Part shown: piece by piece, positions 42,890 to 51,269 of the stretch
Numbering within the stretch: the stretch's first letter is position 1
Layout of the letters: each line of letters opens with the position of its first letter
DNA from: Dissulfurimicrobium hydrothermale
Lineage (GTDB): Bacteria; Desulfobacterota; Dissulfuribacteria; Dissulfuribacterales; Sh68
Reading direction: 5' to 3'
Assembly: GCF_022026155.1 (NCBI RefSeq)
Contig: NZ_CP085041.1
Span: 1,334,306-1,398,305 of the forward strand
Length of the DNA stretch: 64,000 nt
Translations under genes and position numbers: made by a program
Notes under the pieces: generated by a model
Seen by the model: the letters and a program-made list of their open reading frames with translations, nothing else
The model's database searches: none
Told to the model about the DNA's origin: nothing

Positions 42890-43735
42890 ATGACATCATC
42901 CTCCCTTAAAGCTGCTGAAGTGTCGGGCAATAACATCCTTAGGCCATTGACTATACCTGATCTCAAAAAAAAGGCCGCTTCGGGGGAAAAGATCGCCATG
43001 CTTACGGCCTATGATTGCCCCTTTGCCGGATTTGTAGATGAAGCCGGTGCCGATATAGTCCTTGTGGGTGATTCCCTTGGGATGGTGGTCCTTGGTTACG
43101 ATTCCACTGTGCCGGTTACGATGGATGAGATGCTTCACCATGCCAAGGCGGTAAGAAGGGGGGTCAAGAGGGCGCTTCTTGTTGCAGACATGCCCTTCCT
43201 TTCCTATCAGATCTCTGAAGAGGAGGCTATAAAGAATGCCGGTAGGTTTTTAAAAGAAGCTGGATGTCATGGTGTAAAGATTGAAGGTGGTCTTGATATG
43301 GCCGGTGTTATAAGGCGTGTGGTAAAGGCCGGCATCCCGGTTATGGGGCATATAGGTCTGACCCCACAGACCGTTACTGCACTTGGCGGTTACAAGGTCC
43401 AGGGAAAAGACGTCGAATCAGCCAAGAGGCTCATTGAAGACGCGTTGGCCGTAGAAGAGGCCGGTGCCTTTGCGATAGTGCTTGAGTGCATCCCGACAGG
43501 ACTTGCAGGTCTTATTACGGAGAAGCTCTCGATCCCTACGATAGGCATAGGTGCAGGTCCGTTATGCAGCGGGCAGGTGCTTGTAATAAATGATATTCTG
43601 GGGCTTTTTGATCGTTTCATCCCACGTTTTGTAAAACAGTATGCGAACCTTGCCCCGCAGATCAGGCAGGCATTAAAAAATTATGTTGAGGAGGTCAGAG
43701 AGGGACGTTTTCCTCTTGAGGAAAACAGTTTTTAA
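42890..43735 (+). CDS. panB: 3-methyl-2-oxobutanoate hydroxymethyltransferase
   Basis: First step of pantothenate synthesis, forming ketopantoate with methylene-tetrahydrofolate. Family motifs: LTAYDCPFAGFVDEAGAD, GDSLGMVVLGYDSTVPVT, ADMPFLSYQ, VKIEGG, GHIGLTPQTV and GIGAGPLCSGQVLV. 281 residues from the ATG at 42890, which has AAGGAG six nt upstream. An in-frame ATG at 42830 lies inside rnpB and is rejected. The gene begins 44 bp after rnpB and may depend on rnpB read-through. Confidence 0.95.
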   Translation: MTSSSLKAAEVSGNNILRPLTIPDLKKKAASGEKIAMLTAYDCPFAGFVDEAGADIVLVGDSLGMVVLGYDSTVPVTMDEMLHHAKAVRRGVKRALLVADMPFLSYQISEEEAIKNAGRFLKEAGCHGVKIEGGLDMAGVIRRVVKAGIPVMGHIGLTPQTVTALGGYKVQGKDVESAKRLIEDALAVEEAGAFAIVLECIPTGLAGLITEKLSIPTIGIGAGPLCSGQVLVINDILGLFDRFIPRFVKQYANLAPQIRQALKNYVEEVREGRFPLEENSF

Positions 43736-44001
43736 GATGGCAGTCTTTTGAAGATCTTGTCATCTCGAGAATAGTGCATACTCCTCATTTGAAGGTCGTT
43801 GGGTGTCTTTTTGTCCTTGGATATTTCGTCTGGGCCGCATCTGGACAATGTCATTAAATTCTAGTCTCCATGCAAGCCTATCCACCCTTACCTCTTTGTG
43901 TCAAACTCTCAAAAAACATCTGATCAGAGCGGACCAAGCGCAATATTTTTATTTGAGTTAAAGGGATTTTTGACCCCATACGTTGAAGATTTTAAAAGTC
44001 C
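43736..44001. other. Intergenic, no gene seen
   Basis: About 270 bp after panB. No open frame with a ribosome-binding site, no tRNA or known RNA motif. AGATG/CATCT arms near 43736-43770 could pair weakly, but there is no U-tract. Confidence 0.4.
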
Positions 44002-44030
44002 TTGTCTTTTGAGTAGTTACTCAATATTAT
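44002..44030 (+). promoter_or_regulatory. TetR-gene promoter with operator in the spacer
   Basis: TTGTCT (44002-44007), 17-bp spacer, TATTAT (44025-44030). The spacer is almost entirely the dyad TTGAGTA-GT-TACTCAA (44009-44024), the size and form of a TetR operator. A bound dimer would cover both boxes, so the gene should be self-repressed. The ATG is 7 nt after the -10 box, so the message is probably leaderless. Confidence 0.7.
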
Positions 44031-44036
44031 TAAATT

Positions 44037-44657
44037 ATGGATAGCGATATAAAAAAAGGGGATACTTTGACGCGCAAGGAGGCGATCATTGCAGCCGCAA
44101 TAACCCTTTTTGCCCAAAAGGGCTACGCCGCCACCACTTCCGAGATAGCAAAGGCGGCAGGTGTGGCTGAAGGTACTATTTTTCATCACTTCATCAACAA
44201 GAAAGGCATTATCGTCCAGATATTTAAAAATGTGCTTGACGCCTACATAACCGGGATGAATGCATCGGCCAAAGGGGCAGCAACAGGGTTTGATGCCTTA
44301 AGTCGTACAATTGCCTTTCATTTCAGGTTCTTAGATGGACATTCTCGTGAGTTCAAGATCATAGCGAGGGATTGTCCATATCACTTGATGGATACAGATT
44401 CTGCCTTTCGTGCCGAAATTTCTAAAAGTTTTCAGAAATTAAACGAGTTCTTTAAAGATTGTCTTGATCGCGGCCAGAAAGATGGTTTAATACGCCCGAT
44501 GCCGACTAAAGATATGGCCTTTGTCTTGCTCGGCATATTAAATGGCATCGGGCGCCAGAGACTCTTTTTGCCGTTTGAGACTGTAGATGCCCAGCCGTTG
44601 GTCATGGATCTTTTAAAATACGGTATTTGTAATGCCGGCACAAGGGATAGCCTATGA
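44037..44657 (+). CDS. TetR-family transcriptional repressor
   Basis: 206 residues. The N-terminal helix-turn-helix TSEIAKAAGVAEGTIFHHFINKK-type region is clear, preceded by IIAAAITLFAQKGYAATT. The C-terminal ligand domain is unlike anything I can name. The ATG has no Shine-Dalgarno sequence but follows the promoter at the distance expected for leaderless translation. The stop overlaps the TolC start in ATGA, so the regulator probably controls its own operon with that outer-membrane protein. Confidence 0.92.
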   Translation: MDSDIKKGDTLTRKEAIIAAAITLFAQKGYAATTSEIAKAAGVAEGTIFHHFINKKGIIVQIFKNVLDAYITGMNASAKGAATGFDALSRTIAFHFRFLDGHSREFKIIARDCPYHLMDTDSAFRAEISKSFQKLNEFFKDCLDRGQKDGLIRPMPTKDMAFVLLGILNGIGRQRLFLPFETVDAQPLVMDLLKYGICNAGTRDSL

Positions 44658-46291
44658 GACCTATGAGAATCACTTATTATATTGGTTCGTTGGGTATTGC
44701 AGTTGTGGTAATATGTTTATGGTTTCTGTGTTCGCCAGTCATCGGTGCCGCAATTGATAGGGATCCAGTTCAGATTTTGAGCTTAAGAGATGCCATTAAA
44801 TACGGCATCCAACATAATCTGGATATCAAGGCGGAAGAGATGAACATACCGATAGGCAAAAAGGGTGTCGTTATAAATAAATCGGCATTTGACCCACTCT
44901 TTAGCGCATCAATAAGCTCCAAAGACCAGAAGGCGCCGGCTTCAACCATAATGACGCCTGAAGACTTTAGTATCTATCGCGATGTAAAGGCTACGGTAGG
45001 ACTTCAAAAGCGTTTTTTGACAGGTCTTGAATCAAGCCTTTCCGTCTCTTCGTTAAAATCCATGAATAATTCATCTATAGACGCCCTCAGGCCACAGTAT
45101 TACAACGTAGTTGTCCTTGATCTGACCCAGCCACTTTTGAAGGATTTCGGGGTTGGTGTCAATTCGGCACATATCAGGATAAGTGAAAAACAGCTCCTGC
45201 AGGCGGCTGATATCTATTTGGACAAGGCAGTACGTATAAGCGGGCAGATAGAGAATGCCTATTACAACCTGGCCTTGGCTGAGGAGATACTTGCCTGCAA
45301 GTTGGAGTCAAGGCGCTTGGCGCAAGAGCTTCTCGACGCAAACAAAGAGAAGTTCAAGGCCGGGCTTGTGCCGATTACAGAGATCGAGGAGGCGGAGACG
45401 GCAGTTGCTTCAAGAGATGAGGAGGTGATTCAGGCGAGGGCTCAGACGGAAACAGCTGTCAATAACCTGCTGGATCTTCTTGGCTGTCATTCATATTCAG
45501 ATGACCCGATATGTAAAAAGACGATTAAGGTGCAGGCGCTTTCAGTGCAGGACAAGGATCTGCCGCGGCTTGATGATTCCCTGACCCTAGCACTGAGACG
45601 TCGTCCTGACCTTGAGGCCCAGAGGCTGGCTGTTGAGAGCAGTGATATCAAACTTAAATATTACAGGAATCAGAGGTTGCCAAGGCTGGATTTGGAGGCA
45701 ACCCTTGGCATAAACGGCCTTTCAGGCGGGGACAGACCCGTTCATTTTGTTGGGAACGACTATGCCAGTCCGCTTGTTGGTGATTACTGGGATTCTGTAA
45801 AAGACATGACACAGGACAGGCAGTGGTATGTAGGTATACGTCTTTCATATCCGATCGGCAATAGGGGCCCGGAGGCCAGGTATAGACAGGCGGACCTGGA
45901 AAAGATGCAGGCGATATATCGCCTGAAGCGCCTTGAAGATACATCTGAAACAGAGGTAAAAAATGCCTTTATTGCATCAAAAAGGGCGCTTGAACGTATA
46001 AAAGTGGCAGAGCATTTTGAAAATCTGGCACAGATTACACTTTCTCAGGAGATGGAGCGCCTAAAAGAGGGTCTTTCCGATACATTTCATATACTTAAGT
46101 ATCAAAATGACGTCATAGCTGCAAAGATCAAAAAGATCACTGCAATTGCTGATTTCAACAAAGGTCTTGCCTCCCTCTACAGCGCAACAGGGACAAATCT
46201 GGAACGATATGGAATAGTTGCAGAAATCCCTGGAGATACAAACCAGGATGAGAAGCAACAATTAAGATTCCCTTTGGTGGATTCTAAATAA
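44654..46291 (+). CDS. TolC-family outer membrane protein
   Basis: 545 residues, longer than a typical TolC. A signal segment (IGSLGIAVVVICLWFLCSPVIGAA) precedes LSLRDAIKYGIQHNLDIKAEEMN, the family's first helix. Two repeats follow, with QIENAYYNLALAEEILA and VKNAFIASKRALERIKVAEH as periplasmic helices. No pump or adaptor gene is adjacent, so it either pairs with one elsewhere or serves a secretion system. Coupled to the TetR gene. Confidence 0.88.
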   Translation: MRPMRITYYIGSLGIAVVVICLWFLCSPVIGAAIDRDPVQILSLRDAIKYGIQHNLDIKAEEMNIPIGKKGVVINKSAFDPLFSASISSKDQKAPASTIMTPEDFSIYRDVKATVGLQKRFLTGLESSLSVSSLKSMNNSSIDALRPQYYNVVVLDLTQPLLKDFGVGVNSAHIRISEKQLLQAADIYLDKAVRISGQIENAYYNLALAEEILACKLESRRLAQELLDANKEKFKAGLVPITEIEEAETAVASRDEEVIQARAQTETAVNNLLDLLGCHSYSDDPICKKTIKVQALSVQDKDLPRLDDSLTLALRRRPDLEAQRLAVESSDIKLKYYRNQRLPRLDLEATLGINGLSGGDRPVHFVGNDYASPLVGDYWDSVKDMTQDRQWYVGIRLSYPIGNRGPEARYRQADLEKMQAIYRLKRLEDTSETEVKNAFIASKRALERIKVAEHFENLAQITLSQEMERLKEGLSDTFHILKYQNDVIAAKIKKITAIADFNKGLASLYSATGTNLERYGIVAEIPGDTNQDEKQQLRFPLVDSK

Positions 46292-46355
46292 AAATTTGTC
46301 ATCTCTGCACTGCAATGGCCAGATGATTAGGCATATTGCCAGGGAATTGTTTCTG

Positions 46356-46385
46356 TTGACAGTAAATTCATAAATTATTTATTAT
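46356..46385 (+). promoter_or_regulatory. Candidate sigma-70 promoter for the chemoreceptor operon
   Basis: Consensus TTGACA (46356-46361), 18-bp spacer, TATTAT (46380-46385). A weak flagellar-type box (CAAA, 15 bp, GGCAATAA at 46415-46422) lies nearer the start and may be a second promoter. The ATG at 46441 has TAGGAGAGG upstream. Confidence 0.5.
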
Positions 46386-46440
46386 ACCTTATTATCAAAT
46401 AAAGACAATAAAAAGGCAATAAAATAATAGGAGAGGACTC

Positions 46441-48945
46441 ATGAAACAACACATCCGTTCCGTCTATTCCATCCGCTTCCTTATCCCGGCCCTGGTTGCA
46501 ATAATGTTCATTGCAACCATTGTCACCATATCTGTCAATCTCTTCCTAATGTCTGTGCATAAACATGACGCTGCCGCCATAACTCTGGGCGAGAGGGAGA
46601 GGGTGCTGAGCCAAAGGATGACCAAAGACGTCTATCTCTTTATGCTGAAAGGGAATCAGGATGCCCTTGATGACCTGAAAGATGCCTCCTCGTCCTTTGA
46701 TGGCTATCTCAAGGCATTAAAAGATGGCGACAATGACCTGGGTCTTTCCCCTGCCACCGATGAAAAACTCATCTCTGAACTGAACAAGCTCGAAGACATC
46801 TGGAGGCCTTTTTATTCAAACGTGAAGGTCATCATGGAGTCGCAGAAAGGCTCACCGGAGATGGGTGCGGCCCTGCGGTACATAGATGAACACAATGTCG
46901 AACTCCTGGAGCAGTCATATCTGGTGGTAAAGGCCCTCGAAGACCTCTCTCACCTCAAAGATACCTACGCCAAGATATTCCAATACATCACGCTGGCAGG
47001 CGGTGTCTGTTTCATAATCATCGTCAGCTTCTTTACAAAGAGACTCATCATAACCCCGCTTGAGAGGGCCCTGGGCGCCATCAGAGAGGCTGGATATGGG
47101 AGATTTGAAAGGGTGCTTCCTCCGGTCGGGCCACGTGAGGTAAGGGAACTGTGTACGGCCTTCGACTCCCTTTCTTCAGGCATGATAGGGCAGTTTTCCA
47201 CGTTGAATGCACAGAACTCCGTCATAGAGAAGGTCAAGGGGTCCATAAAGGCATCAAACAACAACATCTTGAAATACGGCGATGAGATAGAGGCAATAGC
47301 CGAGGATGTGGCCTCAGCCGCCACCCAATCCATGGAGAACCTCGACACAGTGGCCACGGCCACAAAGGACATGTCCACCGCCACAAACGAGATCGCCCGC
47401 AGCGTCGCTGTCACGGCTCAAAAAACCAACGACGCCCAGTCGCAGACTGCTGCGGCGGCAAAATCTATAGGAAGGCTCTCAGAGAGTTCAGAAAAGATAG
47501 GCGCCATCATACAGGTGATAAACAACATCGCATCCCAGACCAACCTTCTTGCACTCAACGCCACCATAGAGGCAGCCCGTGCCGGCGAGGCGGGCAAGGG
47601 CTTTGCCGTAGTAGCCAACGAGGTCAAGGAGCTTGCCAAACAGACAGCAGGCGCCACTGAAGAGATCACCCATATGATCCATGCCATTCAATCAGACACC
47701 ACAGAGGCCGTAAAGGCGGTGGAGGAGATCACTCAGGCCGTATCAGAGGTAAATGACCTTGCAAACACCATTGCAAGCGCCACTGAGGAGCAGACAGCGA
47801 CCGTCTCCGAGATCACGCGCAATATAGACCAAGCCGCCGAGGGCGCAAGGCGTGTGAAGAACCATGCCGACAACCTGCTCGATCACATATCGAACTTCGC
47901 ATCCATCCGCAGGACATTGGGGCTCGGCGAGGACGCCATGGCCGCAGTGGTATCGGATATCACCATCCTCATGGCCCAGGTCTCGGTCAATACAGAGATC
48001 ATGGACCGCCTGCTCGAATATACGCCCGACGTCTCCAGGGTCAAGAACATCATATACCAACATATGCAGTGGAAGGAAAAGGTGATAGGCGGCATCATAG
48101 AGGCCGTCCCGCCTGAGGTCGAGACAGACCCGCACCGCTGCGGCCTTGGAAGGTTTTTAGAGGTCTATCAGCCAGATTCCCCGGCCATAAAGGAGCTGAT
48201 TTCAAGGCTTATACCGGTACATGAAAGGCTTCACAGGTCAGCGATAGAGGTACAAAAACGCATCGCCTCAGGGCAAATCGACTCGCTGATGGAGTATTTT
48301 GAAACTGAGGCTGACCCGCTTTTTAAACAGACGATGGAGTATCTGTATAGGTGGATGGGGATCCTGGAGGGTGAGGGCCGTGATTCAAGGGTTGATGATA
48401 TCGGACATGGGTTGGTTCATAAATCAGTCAAGGAAGATATGCACTGGAATATGATGTCAAAAAAGACATCTTCTTCATATTCGAGCGAACATATTACAAA
48501 GAGGGCGGCGACAGGGGAAAAGGGCAGCGGGAAGTCTAATGAATTTTTTTCATGGGGGCCCAATCTGAGTGTCGGAATAAAATCGATCGATGAGCAGCAC
48601 AAAAAGCTGGTAAGGATGGTAAATGCCATTCACGATGTGGTCAAAAGTGGCAAGGGCAAGGAGGTCACCGGAAAGATATTGAATGAACTCGTGGAATATA
48701 CTGCATATCATTTCAAGACGGAAGAAGACTATTTTCAGAAATACAGCTATCCAGAGACCAAAGAACACATGGCGATACATGCAAGTTTGGTAAAAAAGGT
48801 CCTGGATTTCAAAGATAAGTTTGACAGGGGCGCTGCGATGTTGGATTTCGAACTCTTGAATTTCCTTAAAAATTGGCTTGTGGACCATATTGGCGTAACC
48901 GACAAGAAATATGGGCCGTTTTTGACCGGCAAGGGGGTCAAATAG
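46441..48945 (+). CDS. Chemoreceptor with PilJ-like sensor, CZB domain and C-terminal hemerythrin
   Basis: 834 residues. Order: TM1 (about 12-36), a PilJ/NarX-like four-helix periplasmic domain ([18 protein letters not shown]), TM2 (about 181-200), HAMP, a cytoplasmic signalling hairpin (tip about 360-385, [20 protein letters not shown]), a CZB zinc domain (about 540-610: [23 protein letters not shown]) and a bacteriohemerythrin (about 700-830: [37 protein letters not shown]). Hemerythrin binds O2 or NO at a di-iron site; CZB senses zinc or hypochlorous acid. The receptor therefore seems to combine three inputs. It precedes a kinase-like gene by 25 bp. Confidence 0.92.
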   Translation: MKQHIRSVYSIRFLIPALVAIMFIATIVTISVNLFLMSVHKHDAAAITLGERERVLSQRMTKDVYLFMLKGNQDALDDLKDASSSFDGYLKALKDGDNDLGLSPATDEKLISELNKLEDIWRPFYSNVKVIMESQKGSPEMGAALRYIDEHNVELLEQSYLVVKALEDLSHLKDTYAKIFQYITLAGGVCFIIIVSFFTKRLIITPLERALGAIREAGYGRFERVLPPVGPREVRELCTAFDSLSSGMIGQFSTLNAQNSVIEKVKGSIKASNNNILKYGDEIEAIAEDVASAATQSMENLDTVATATKDMSTATNEIARSVAVTAQKTNDAQSQTAAAAKSIGRLSESSEKIGAIIQVINNIASQTNLLALNATIEAARAGEAGKGFAVVANEVKELAKQTAGATEEITHMIHAIQSDTTEAVKAVEEITQAVSEVNDLANTIASATEEQTATVSEITRNIDQAAEGARRVKNHADNLLDHISNFASIRRTLGLGEDAMAAVVSDITILMAQVSVNTEIMDRLLEYTPDVSRVKNIIYQHMQWKEKVIGGIIEAVPPEVETDPHRCGLGRFLEVYQPDSPAIKELISRLIPVHERLHRSAIEVQKRIASGQIDSLMEYFETEADPLFKQTMEYLYRWMGILEGEGRDSRVDDIGHGLVHKSVKEDMHWNMMSKKTSSSYSSEHITKRAATGEKGSGKSNEFFSWGPNLSVGIKSIDEQHKKLVRMVNAIHDVVKSGKGKEVTGKILNELVEYTAYHFKTEEDYFQKYSYPETKEHMAIHASLVKKVLDFKDKFDRGAAMLDFELLNFLKNWLVDHIGVTDKKYGPFLTGKGVK

Positions 48946-48970
48946 AGAAAAGGATAGTAATGGAATATGT

Positions 48971-49930
48971 ATGTCGGAAGACGTCCGGCAGCTCATCAAA
49001 GACCTCAGGCCCAACCTCTCTATCGGTAGATTCGGCAGGATCTTCACCGACACAACCGAGTATATGGAGATTTCATATGGTGATGTAATCGCCTTGGGCG
49101 GGCTCCATTATCTTGTACTGAGAGATGAGGCCGAGAGAAGCTTCGGTATAGAAGACCCGAAATACTGGGTCAAGCGTTGCACAGTGCTTGAGACAGGCGA
49201 CCGTCGTATTTTAAAACTCGTATTTCATGAGAGCTTTCCGCTTCAGCTCGGCAAACTCGTTGTCAAGTGCTATCGCAGCCCTGAAAAAGAGGCGCGAATC
49301 CTTGCACTCGTCCGTGGAGACAGGCGTTTCATGCAGGGGATTACTATAAAAGATGAAAGAGGTAATCCGGTCAGGATAATCGACATAATCAGAGGCAAGA
49401 GGCTTGATGAGACGGTAGCGGATATCGAGGCTGACCATAGGACATATTTCTTTGAGTTCTTTCCCGAAATCCTCGAGAAGTTCATGGGGGCATGCGAGGC
49501 GATAGAGTTTTTACACTCAAAAGGCGAAAAACACGGCGACATAAGAAGAGACCATCTGTGGATTGAGAGCGGCACAGGGCATTATCGTTGGATAGACTTT
49601 GACTACACATATGATTTTCACGAGAACCCATTTGGTCTTGATATCTTCGGGCTTGGGAGTATTTTCATTTTTTTGGCTGGCAAGGGCATATATAATCTGC
49701 AGGCGATAGAGGGTCTCGGACGGATTGAGGCCAGACTTGTCCCCGGGGACTTTTCATTACTTTATCCGAACAGGCTTGTAAATCTTAAAAAGGTGTTTCC
49801 TTATATACCAGATGAATTGAATAGGGTCTGTATGCACTTTTCAAGCGATGTTGAGGTCTTTTATGAGAGTGTCGATGAGTTTCTCAGAGAACTCGATATC
49901 TGCAAAAGGGTATTTACGAAAAAGGTATAA
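48971..49930 (+). CDS. Atypical protein-kinase-like protein
   Basis: 319 residues. The kinase-like core has an ATP-lysine strand (KLVVKCYRSPEKEARIL), catalytic loop EKHGDIRRDHLWIE and metal motif WIDFDYTYD (DFD for DFG). The Asn that normally ends HGD-x4-N is His here. Such proteins occur beside universal stress proteins in Desulfobacterota, as here (UspA gene 24 bp downstream). Whether it phosphorylates a protein, a small molecule or nothing is unknown. It follows the chemoreceptor gene closely, so the three genes are probably one transcript. Confidence 0.75.
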   Translation: MSEDVRQLIKDLRPNLSIGRFGRIFTDTTEYMEISYGDVIALGGLHYLVLRDEAERSFGIEDPKYWVKRCTVLETGDRRILKLVFHESFPLQLGKLVVKCYRSPEKEARILALVRGDRRFMQGITIKDERGNPVRIIDIIRGKRLDETVADIEADHRTYFFEFFPEILEKFMGACEAIEFLHSKGEKHGDIRRDHLWIESGTGHYRWIDFDYTYDFHENPFGLDIFGLGSIFIFLAGKGIYNLQAIEGLGRIEARLVPGDFSLLYPNRLVNLKKVFPYIPDELNRVCMHFSSDVEVFYESVDEFLRELDICKRVFTKKV

Positions 49931-49954
49931 TTTTATTGAAGATGGGGGATAATA

Positions 49955-50407
49955 ATGGATTTTAAAAAGATATTGATAGCCGTCGATGCCTCAGAAAATG
50001 CACGGCGGGCGGTCGAATATACAGGCGAGATCGTAGGAAATGCAAAGGGCTTTGAGATAATGTTGCTTCATATAGCAAGGCCGCCGGAGCGTGACACCTT
50101 TCCTGATGAGCAGGTCTGGGAGGCCAAGCGTCTTGAGATGATGGCAAAAATAATGGATTTTTTTAAGGAGGCGAGGCATATCCTTGAATCAATGGGCGTG
50201 GCCAATGAGTCGATTTCCGAGCGTTATGTCGAATCTACGGGCCCAAGTATATCTCATCAAATTTTGGCCGAACAGGAAGCGTGTGGTTTTGGCACGGTCG
50301 TAGTCGGAAGGAGGGGGGTTTCGAAGGAAGAGGAATTTCTGTTCGGCAGCGTGTCGAATAGGGTAGTTCATTATGCCAAAAAATGTACCGTATGGGTGGT
50401 GGAGTAA
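49955..50407 (+). CDS. Universal stress protein, UspA family
   Basis: 150 residues with the Usp fold: KILIAVDASENARRAVEYT at the N-terminus, and near the C-terminus VVVGRRGVSKEEEFLFGSVSNRVVHYAKKCTVWVV, carrying the G-x2-G-x9-G-S/T-like ATP-binding pattern. ATP-binding Usps act as stress or energy sensors. Third gene of the receptor-kinase-Usp run; downstream there is a 260-bp gap. Confidence 0.92.
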   Translation: MDFKKILIAVDASENARRAVEYTGEIVGNAKGFEIMLLHIARPPERDTFPDEQVWEAKRLEMMAKIMDFFKEARHILESMGVANESISERYVESTGPSISHQILAEQEACGFGTVVVGRRGVSKEEEFLFGSVSNRVVHYAKKCTVWVVE

Positions 50408-50669
50408 CAAGGGGTCCTGAACAAAAATTTGCACAAATGATTATTTATGCCCTGCCTGACTATAAGTCATTTTCAATTGTTAAGATGGTAGTACATAGCT
50501 ATTTCTCCTTTTTTTAATTCAAAATCAAATCATTTTGTATTGAAATATCTTGCACAATTAATTATGTAGGGCTATTATTGTTTGTTCGTTAAAAAAGCTG
50601 AATAACCATTCATTGTGAGGCGGTGCAGTGGCAAATATAAAATTGACCAGGGAGCATTATTGACCACCA
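50408..50669. other. Regulatory gap upstream of the TorD-Phs operon
   Basis: AT-rich, with no gene. TTGAAA near 50540 followed 17 bp later by TATGTA is the best promoter-like pair. No clear -24/-12 box or regulator dyad was found. Confidence 0.35.
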
Positions 50670-51269
50670 ATGGATGCGGCTTCTGTCTTTCATCTCCTGT
50701 CAGAGGCATTTTCGTTTCCTGATATGCCGCCGAGTGCAAATGAAGGGATTGTTGACCTAATTGCTGGATTCCCGACAGTTATCGAGTCGGGCAATTCAGA
50801 TGCAAATGCACTAGCAAATTCTATCTCGGCTGAAAATTTGCTTGAGCTTCAGGCTGAATATACACGTCTTTTCATTAACGCCCCGCGCAAGACACCAGCC
50901 CCTCCTTATGCCTCTGTTTATCTTTCAAACAACAGGCGTCTGATGCAGGAGGGGTATGACGATACTATCCGTTTCTATCTAGAGGCAGGCGTTGAGCCTC
51001 TGGATGGTCCTGAGCCAGCTGACCACATATTTTATGAACTCGAATTTGTAGGCCTCCTGATTGATTCAGGGCAGGCGGAACTGCTGTGTAGATTTCTTAA
51101 GGGACACTTGTTGAAATGGTATCCCGAATTCTTTGGTTGTATCTTACAGGCCGATCCTAATCCTTATTATGAGACAATCGCCAGGATTACAATGTCCAGT
51201 CTAACAAGCCTCGAAAAGGAGTTTTGTCATGAAGGTGAATCAAATCTTAAGAATGGAGGTTCTTTATGA
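50670..51269 (+). CDS. TorD/DmsD-family chaperone for the molybdoenzyme
   Basis: 199 residues, all-helical. LLELQAEYTRLFINAP, PPYASVYLSNNRRLMQEG and PEPADHIFYELEFVGLLID match the TorD family, which holds Tat-exported molybdoenzymes until the cofactor is inserted. The gene overlaps the catalytic subunit start by 4 bp, so its client is almost certainly that protein. The Shine-Dalgarno (AGGGAG) is rather far upstream. Confidence 0.9.
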   Translation: MDAASVFHLLSEAFSFPDMPPSANEGIVDLIAGFPTVIESGNSDANALANSISAENLLELQAEYTRLFINAPRKTPAPPYASVYLSNNRRLMQEGYDDTIRFYLEAGVEPLDGPEPADHIFYELEFVGLLIDSGQAELLCRFLKGHLLKWYPEFFGCILQADPNPYYETIARITMSSLTSLEKEFCHEGESNLKNGGSL

